Shown here in pieces: positions 56,872-64,000 of a stretch of DNA of 64,000 bases (within the stretch, counting starts at the first letter, position 1; the number at the start of each line of letters is the position of its first letter). The stretch is from Rhizobium sp. P40RR-XXII (GTDB lineage: Bacteria > Pseudomonadota > Alphaproteobacteria > Rhizobiales > Rhizobiaceae). The stretch covers positions 1-64,000 of the forward strand of contig NZ_JABAII010000011.1 in NCBI RefSeq assembly GCF_012641405.1. The letters are read 5' to 3'. A model generated the notes under the pieces. It was not told the DNA's origin and made no database searches. It worked only from the letters and a program-made list of their open reading frames with translations. The position numbers were made by a program, and so were the translations under genes.

Positions 56872-57471
56872 ATGACATCCAGCAACAGCCGCGAATCCCA
56901 ATACCCGATCGACAAGCTCTTTCTCGATCGCTGGTCTCCCCGCGCCTATTCCAATGAAACCATGCCGGAAGCCGACCTGCTGACCATTCTGGAAGCGGCG
57001 CACTGGGCACCCTCCGCCTCGAACCTGCAGCCCTGGCGCTTTCTTTATGCGCTGCGTGGCTCGGAACACTGGGACAGGTTCCTGAGCGTCCTGATCGACT
57101 TCAATCAGGGCTGGGTGAAATCCGCGGCCGCCCTGCTTTTCGTCATCTCGCGCACTCATAACGGCGAGCTTGGTTCGGCCGAGCAGAAGCCCAGCTACAG
57201 CCATTCCTTCGATGCAGGAACCGCATGGGGCTTCCTGGCAATCCAGGCGCATCTAGCCGGCTATGAAGCCCATGGCATGACCGGCTTCCATGTCGAAAAA
57301 TCCTATGAGGTCCTCGGCATTCCCGAAGGCTTTCGCGTCGAAGCCGCCGTCGCGATCGGTAAGGTCGGCGACAAAAACCAGCTTCCGGAAAAGCTGCGCG
57401 AGCGCGAAGTGCCGAGCCAGCGCAATCCGCTTTCGGGGCTCGCCTTCAACGGCACCTTTATCGCCAAGTAA
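56872..57471 (+). CDS. Nitroreductase family protein
   Basis: A 199-residue FMN-binding nitroreductase. The N-terminal RWSPRAYSNETM loop and the AAHWAPSASNLQPWRF phosphate-binding segment are clear. The C-terminus DKNQLPEKLREREVPSQRNPLSGLAFNG matches a group in Rhizobiales. It would reduce nitroaromatics, quinones or flavins with NAD(P)H. It follows the DUF2218 gene by 82 bp and ends in a hairpin shared with gyrB. Confidence 0.92.
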   Translation: MTSSNSRESQYPIDKLFLDRWSPRAYSNETMPEADLLTILEAAHWAPSASNLQPWRFLYALRGSEHWDRFLSVLIDFNQGWVKSAAALLFVISRTHNGELGSAEQKPSYSHSFDAGTAWGFLAIQAHLAGYEAHGMTGFHVEKSYEVLGIPEGFRVEAAVAIGKVGDKNQLPEKLREREVPSQRNPLSGLAFNGTFIAK

Positions 57472-57483
57472 TTGATAAAAATG

Positions 57484-57519
57484 GAAAAGGCCCACCAGAC
57501 AGCCGGCGGGCCTTTTTCA
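57484..57519. terminator. Bidirectional terminator between nitroreductase and gyrB
   Basis: A stem GGCCCACC/GGCGGGCC (57489-57496 with 57505-57512, one mismatch) is followed by TTTTT and preceded by AAAA. It lies between the convergent stops. Confidence 0.82.
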
Positions 57520-57536
57520 TGATGTTCGGCAACTGA

Positions 57537-60014
<2,478 letters not shown>

Positions 60015-60130
60015 CTAGAGCATGATGCCGAAAAGTGTCAGCGCATTTCGGACGACATCATGCCCTACTTCTTTGAGTCTAGAGCGGATTCAGATTTTAG
60101 GTCGTTTCGACCTGAAATCATCCGGCTCCA
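60015..60130 (-). repeat. 117-bp two-hairpin intergenic repeat, copy 2 (inverted relative to copy 1)
   Basis: It reads CTAGAGCATGATGCCGAAAA ... GATTTTAGGTCG ... CATCCGGCTCC and matches the reverse complement of 6516-6632 along its length, with substitutions in the loops. Both hairpins are present. It sits in the gyrB upstream region. Confidence 0.75.
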
Positions 60131-60233
60131 ACGAATCAGCGGTTTTTCCTCGCCTGTATATAGGATGTTTCGCCCTGAAGTTCCAAACGGAAGGCCCCGA
60201 AATCAAGTATAAAACAGGGGATTAAGGCGGTTT

Positions 60234-60599
60234 TCAGCCGGTTTTCCCGGCATTTTCCAGAACTCGGCTCAGCTCCCGGATCGTCGCGGCGTCAAGGCCG
60301 CGGATCTTGCCCGCCAAGTGATTGACGAAGGCCGTATATTCGGGCGCAAGCCCGGATGTATCGACGACGACGCGCGGATCGGAAAACCGGGCCAGCAGGA
60401 AAAGTTCTTCGGCTTCGTCCCAGATGATATTGAAATATCCGGCAATGCGCTGCAGCAGGTCGAAGGTCGGCAAGCCGCGCTTCCCATGTTCTAAGGCGGA
60501 TAAGTAAGCCGGAGTCACATTCAACGCCGCCGCCATCTGCTTCTGCGAGACGCCCTTGCGTAATCTCAGCTTTCGCACGGCTTCGCCGAAGGGGGTCAA
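60234..60599 (-). CDS. XRE-family helix-turn-helix regulator
   Basis: A 121-residue protein with an N-terminal Cro/C1-type DNA-binding domain: RLRKGVSQKQMAAALNVTPAYLSALEHGKRG covers helices 2-4. The rest is a helical tail of unknown role. It overlaps the smr gene by 4 bp (ATGA), so it is translated with it. Target genes are unknown; it may be a general chromosomal regulator common in Rhizobiales. Confidence 0.88.
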   Translation of the reverse strand: MTPFGEAVRKLRLRKGVSQKQMAAALNVTPAYLSALEHGKRGLPTFDLLQRIAGYFNIIWDEAEELFLLARFSDPRVVVDTSGLAPEYTAFVNHLAGKIRGLDAATIRELSRVLENAGKTG

Positions 60600-61180
60600 A
60601 GCTTCTCCCCCTTCAAGCGCGACAGGCGGATATAAAGCGCACCCTCGCCGCCATGATGTTGCGCCGCCGTCTCGTAGGAAGAGATCAGACAGCGGAATTC
60701 CGGTTTGGAAAACCAGAGCGGTACGGCGCGCTTCAGCGCGCCCTCGCTGCCCATGGAGCTGCCCTTGCCGGTTATGACAAGCACATGGCGAAGGCCGCGG
60801 CTGTGAGCTCGCAGCAGAAAATCCAGAAGCATGGAATGCGCCTCGCTCTGGATGAGGCCATGAAGGTCGATGCGGGCCTCAAGCGCCAGGTGGCCCTTGG
60901 CGATCTTGCGTTTGACGGGGCGTTCCAGCGGGTGGTGTCGGCCGCTGGGCTGCTTCGCAGGCGCCGGTGCTTCCTGGGTTTCTGCCGGGGCGGGCGCTGT
61001 CTTCGCCTTCGCGGCACGGCCGCTTTCCTCTTTTTCGGCTTCTGCACGCAGCGCCGCTTCGAAAGCCTCGATATCCGCCATGCGGCCCGGCATGGGGCGG
61101 GCGCTCTTGGCGACCTTTCCCCAAAGGATGCGGTCCTCCGCGCTGAGCTTTCGTTCCTTGTTCTGCCGTTCCGGGGCCAT
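60596..61180 (-). CDS. Smr/MutS2-like domain protein
   Basis: A 194-residue stand-alone Smr domain protein. The conserved ARIDLHGL (DLHG at 105-108) and VITGKGS (TGKG at 137-140) motifs of the nicking-endonuclease domain are present. The N-terminal half is charged, Ala/Pro-rich and low complexity. Nuclease activity on DNA or RNA is inferred from the family. It overlaps mltA by 1 bp-level sharing (ATGA) upstream and the XRE gene downstream, so all three are coupled. Confidence 0.9.
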   Translation of the reverse strand: MAPERQNKERKLSAEDRILWGKVAKSARPMPGRMADIEAFEAALRAEAEKEESGRAAKAKTAPAPAETQEAPAPAKQPSGRHHPLERPVKRKIAKGHLALEARIDLHGLIQSEAHSMLLDFLLRAHSRGLRHVLVITGKGSSMGSEGALKRAVPLWFSKPEFRCLISSYETAAQHHGGEGALYIRLSRLKGEKL

Positions 61181-62298
61181 CAGCCGAACCTTTGCGCCGC
61201 CGCTTTCGGAATGAGAATATAAAAATCGGCGTCATTGCGCACGGTGCCGGCGAGCTCTCCGGCATCATAACCCGAACCGGTAAAGATATCTCCGCGCGCC
61301 GGCCCGACGATCGCCGAGCCCGTGTCGAGCGCCAGCATCAGCCGCGCGAAAGGCTTGCCGCCATCGAGATGGGTCAGGCTTTCCGAACGGATGAAGAAGG
61401 GAAAGCCGAAGGTGTGGATTAGCCGATCGATCGCAAGGGACCGACCCGCCACCAGCGGCACCTTTGCAGCTGCGATCGGACCCAACGCCGGATCGCTGAC
61501 ATCAGCCTCGCGGAAGAAGATATAGGATCGATTGTGCCAGAGGACCTCGTCGACCTGTTCAGGGTGTGCATAGAGCCAGTCGCGGATCGTCTGCATGGAG
61601 ATCGTGGCGCGGTCCAGCAAGCCGCGCTCTATGAGCAGGCGCCCAACCGCCGAGAAGGGATGACCGGCCTTGGCGGCATAGGTGATGCGGCCGAGACGCC
61701 CATCCGGATAGCGCAGGCGCGCCGCGCCCTGCACATGCACGAAGAAGACATCAACCTTGGATTTCGCCCAGGCGATCTCCAGCCCCTTGCCGTCGAGATA
61801 GCCGCGATCGATCTCACCGCGATCGGGATAGGCGGAAATTGCGCCGCCCTGGAGCCTGCCGAACATATAGGACCGGTCAAGCCCAGCGGGGCGGTTGGCG
61901 TCGTCCAGATCGATTAGATCAGCCGGCCGGCGATAAAAGGGGTAGCGGTAGGTTTCGTCCGGTTCGGCCGAAACTTCGATTTCCGGCTCATAGAAGGCCG
62001 TCACGAAACCGGTCGCGCCGCCATCGCGGCGAATGAAGAACGGTTGGCAATGCTCCTCGAAAAATGCCCGGGCGTCGGGCGCGCTTTGCGGCTCTCTTCC
62101 CTCTGCGGCATCGAGGAGCGTCAGGAGATCGGCCGCAGTCAGTCCGGCCGCGCCCGTGCGATAGGGCTTCACGTCGCGGATATAGGCTCGACAGTCCTTC
62201 ATGGCGCGAAAAAGGCTGGAAGGATCATCGTCCTTCCAGCCCTTCAGATCGGCGAAGGTTGCCGGCTCCAGCCTGAATTCCTGCAATGGGATCGTCAT
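61180..62298 (-). CDS. mltA: MltA-type murein transglycosylase
   Basis: A 372-residue lytic transglycosylase A. It cleaves the MurNAc-GlcNAc bond and leaves a 1,6-anhydro end. The catalytic Asp region LALDTGSAIVGPARGDIFTGSG and the FFVHVQGAARL block are characteristic. Odd point: no signal peptide or lipobox is visible at the N-terminus (MTIPLQEFRLEPATFADLKGW), whereas E. coli MltA is a lipoprotein. The ATG overlaps the stop of the Tim44-family gene by 4 bp. The upstream reading (to 62367) has no hydrophobic segment either. Confidence 0.9.
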   Translation of the reverse strand: MTIPLQEFRLEPATFADLKGWKDDDPSSLFRAMKDCRAYIRDVKPYRTGAAGLTAADLLTLLDAAEGREPQSAPDARAFFEEHCQPFFIRRDGGATGFVTAFYEPEIEVSAEPDETYRYPFYRRPADLIDLDDANRPAGLDRSYMFGRLQGGAISAYPDRGEIDRGYLDGKGLEIAWAKSKVDVFFVHVQGAARLRYPDGRLGRITYAAKAGHPFSAVGRLLIERGLLDRATISMQTIRDWLYAHPEQVDEVLWHNRSYIFFREADVSDPALGPIAAAKVPLVAGRSLAIDRLIHTFGFPFFIRSESLTHLDGGKPFARLMLALDTGSAIVGPARGDIFTGSGYDAGELAGTVRNDADFYILIPKAAAQRFG

Positions 62299-62996
62299 TG
62301 TTCGGATTCGGTCGCCACGAGTTTCCAGTTCGGATCGCGCGAACGCGTGTCGCGGGCGAAGGTCCACAGGTCGCTGATCTCGGCCACAGCTTCGGCATCG
62401 CCATCGATCACGGTGCCGCTCTTGTCGTAGATGGCGGAAATCATCTGGCTAACGATGCGCATGGTGATGAAGGATTCCGTTCCCTTCATCTCGGCGCTGA
62501 GGATATCAGCCTTGTCGATGCCGATGAAGGTCGATTTGACCTTCTCGCCCTTAGCCTCGCGATCGGCGATGGCGGTATCGAAACCTTCATAGACCTCACG
62601 CGACAGCAGTCCCTTCAAAGACTTGCGATCGCCATCGGCAAAGGCCATAACGATCATCTCATAGGCCATGCGGGCGCCGTTGACGAATTCCTTCGGGTTG
62701 AAGGCGGGATCAGCCTTGCTCACTTCACGCAGCGAGTCGTTCAGCGGCGTACCAGCCGGGGCGAAGGTATCGATGGCGGCAAAACGGTCTTCCTCTTCGG
62801 TCGCATCGCGCCGCGGCAGGGTCACCACCTTGCCGGCATCCGGCGGCGTCGGGCCATTTGCCGGATCTGCGGAACCATAGAGATCGCGCGGCGGCTTCTC
62901 ATTCCCCGTGCGGCGGCCAAGAACACTGCGCAGCTGAAAGAAGATCAGCACTGCCGCCACCAGGAAAAAGATCGTCACAAAGTCGTTTGCACCCAT
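62295..62996 (-). CDS. Tim44-domain (TimA-type) inner-membrane protein
   Basis: A 233-residue protein with one N-terminal membrane helix (about residues 5-22, FVTIFFLVAAVLIFFQLRSVLG). A charged linker of about 70 residues leads to a C-terminal Tim44-like domain (ending NWKLVATESEQ) related to the mitochondrial import motor anchor. Alphaproteobacterial relatives (TimA) are thought to act in protein biogenesis at the inner membrane. It is divergent from fxsA-secB, and secB encodes an export chaperone, which fits. It heads the tim44-mltA-smr-xre cluster. Confidence 0.88.
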   Translation of the reverse strand: MGANDFVTIFFLVAAVLIFFQLRSVLGRRTGNEKPPRDLYGSADPANGPTPPDAGKVVTLPRRDATEEEDRFAAIDTFAPAGTPLNDSLREVSKADPAFNPKEFVNGARMAYEMIVMAFADGDRKSLKGLLSREVYEGFDTAIADREAKGEKVKSTFIGIDKADILSAEMKGTESFITMRIVSQMISAIYDKSGTVIDGDAEAVAEISDLWTFARDTRSRDPNWKLVATESEQ

Positions 62997-63142
62997 CTCG
63001 TATCGGAACCACCGTTAAAATTAAAAGATTAATCCCCATATAGTCCGCATCGATCTATCATTCAAATAGCGGACCAGTTTCTTTATTATACGCGAGAAAC
63101 CAACGCCTACGCGAAGAAACCCGCTTTCAGGACCACCGTAAC

Positions 63143-63661
63143 ATGCGCCTATCACTTCTTCCTATCTTCGTTTCTCTGATGCCTCTGGCGGAAATCGCCG
63201 GATTCATCGTCGTCGGAAAAATGATCGGCGTCTGGGCCACCCTGGGGCTTGTCATCCTCAGCGTGCTGCTCGGTGCCGTTCTCTTAAGAATTCAAGGGAT
63301 CGGGATCCTCCAGCGCATCTCCGCCGAAAGCCGCAATGGCGGCGATCCCGGCCGCGAGATGGTGCATGGCGCCATGATCGTCGTCGCGGCCTTTTTCCTA
63401 ATGCTGCCCGGCTTCATTTCCGATATCATTGGCCTGCTGCTTTTCATCCCGGCGGTGCGCGATCTTGCCTGGACGGTGCTGCGCAAGCGCATCGTCGTTG
63501 TCGGCAATTCGCGCGCCTTCCGGCGAGGACAGGGTCCGGACGCCAGCCCGCAAGGCCGGCCACGCAACCCTGAAACGGTGGTCGATCTGGACGAAACCGA
63601 TTTCCATCGCGAGCCGAACCGCAACTCGCCATGGTCCGATCAGAAGCGCCTAAAGGACTAG
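63143..63661 (+). CDS. fxsA: FxsA-family membrane protein
   Basis: A 172-residue small inner-membrane protein. Hydrophobic helices lie at about 5-25, 28-48 and 75-110. FLMLPGFISDIIGLLLFIPAVR is the family signature. The C-terminal tail is polar and charged. FxsA of E. coli relieves phage exclusion when overproduced; its normal function is unclear. It precedes secB by about 90 bp. Confidence 0.93.
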   Translation: MRLSLLPIFVSLMPLAEIAGFIVVGKMIGVWATLGLVILSVLLGAVLLRIQGIGILQRISAESRNGGDPGREMVHGAMIVVAAFFLMLPGFISDIIGLLLFIPAVRDLAWTVLRKRIVVVGNSRAFRRGQGPDASPQGRPRNPETVVDLDETDFHREPNRNSPWSDQKRLKD

Positions 63662-63754
63662 AATAGCGCAATTGAGCACCGGGCCATAAGGGTTGTAAGC
63701 CCCTATTCTAAATGCTAGATGGCGACACCCATCGAGACGTGAGAGGACACCCCC

Positions 63755-64000
63755 ATGGCCAACGAGACCAACGGCAACGGTGCAGCCAGCCCGAGCCTCA
63801 GCATCCTTGCTCAGTACACCAAGGATCTTTCCTTTGAAAATCCGGGGGCTCCGCGCTCGCTTCAGGCCCGGGAAAATGCTCCCGACATCAATATCAATGT
63901 CAACGTCAACGCCAACCCGCTGTCGGACGAGGATTTTGACGTCGTGCTGACGCTGAATGCCGAAGCCAAGGATGGCGAGCGCGTTCTCTTCCATACCGAG
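63755..64000 (+). CDS. secB: Protein-export chaperone SecB (5' part, cut by window edge)
   Basis: The first 82 codons of secB. It starts [31 protein letters not shown], where [13 protein letters not shown] is a hallmark of SecB. SecB is a tetrameric chaperone keeping preproteins unfolded and handing them to SecA. The rest (about 75 residues) lies beyond the right edge. GAGAGGAC precedes the ATG at a good distance. Confidence 0.93.
   Translation, partial: MANETNGNGAASPSLSILAQYTKDLSFENPGAPRSLQARENAPDININVNVNANPLSDEDFDVVLTLNAEAKDGERVLFHTE

Overview
The window looks like a chromosomal segment of a Rhizobium species (Rhizobiales, Alphaproteobacteria). Base composition is GC-rich throughout. The products recur in rhizobia: ActS/ActR, ChvI/ChvG, a shortened HprK with a mannose-type EIIA and HPr, DivL, a TsaE-phosphotransferase fusion, AddAB, and an AccD that has lost its zinc-finger cysteines. 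Several intergenic repeats resemble rhizobial mosaic elements. I saw no phage, transposase, CRISPR array or tRNA gene. This reads as core chromosome. Species identity cannot be settled by eye.

Layout. 1-515: a minus-strand promoter resembling those of rhizobial rRNA operons, pointing out of the window, then a short relic resembling the N-terminus of an ornithine cyclodeaminase-family protein. 516-6360: hrpB, actS, actR (redox/acid response), mmcB (reverse strand) and an L,D-transpeptidase. 6361-6726: a nested cluster of palindromic repeats. 6727-13553 (minus): malate synthase G, an orphan HyuA-like protein, a cytochrome P450 and a DUF1402 secreted protein. 13717-15599 (minus): hslU and hslV. 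15814-20484 (plus): hisB, a DUF2628 membrane protein, hisH, hisA, hisF, hisE and coaA. 20488-23554 (minus): alkB, a RIME1-like repeat, arfB and pckA. 23885-29409 (plus): chvI, chvG, hprK, EIIA, ptsH and ahcY. 29615-41660 (plus): divL, tsaE-amgK fusion, murU, addB, addA and trxA. 41921-47061 (minus): trpF, trpB, trpA, accD and folC. 47172-57471: accessory-type enzymes (quinone oxidoreductase, SDR, HxlR regulator, YgjP-type metallopeptidase, PHA depolymerase, FAH-family hydrolase, PLP decarboxylase, glutathionyl-hydroquinone reductase, DUF2218, nitroreductase). 57537-64000: gyrB, an XRE regulator, smr, mltA and a Tim44-family gene on the minus strand, then fxsA and the start of secB on the plus strand.

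Functional themes. Envelope and cell-cycle control stand out: ChvG/ChvI acid and envelope sensing sits directly beside a PTS phosphorelay lacking a local EI gene. DivL (catalytic His replaced by Tyr) overlaps a TsaE-AmgK fusion followed by MurU, so cell-cycle signalling, tRNA t6A formation and MurNAc recycling share one transcript-like cluster. The L,D-transpeptidase, MltA and DUF1402 proteins add further peptidoglycan functions. Carbon metabolism is represented by pckA, glcB and phaZ. Histidine and tryptophan biosynthesis form compact, partly overlapping operons. DNA maintenance is represented by addAB, alkB, mmcB, gyrB and smr.

The most interesting signals outside the genes are: a nearly perfect palindrome with an extra half-site just upstream of a sigma70-like promoter for ahcY; LacI-type A/T-rich palindromes between pckA and chvI; a palindrome in the divergent SDR/HxlR promoter; and a two-hairpin repeat of about 117 bp present twice in opposite orientation some 53 kb apart, with a similar but distinct element at about 50.4 kb.
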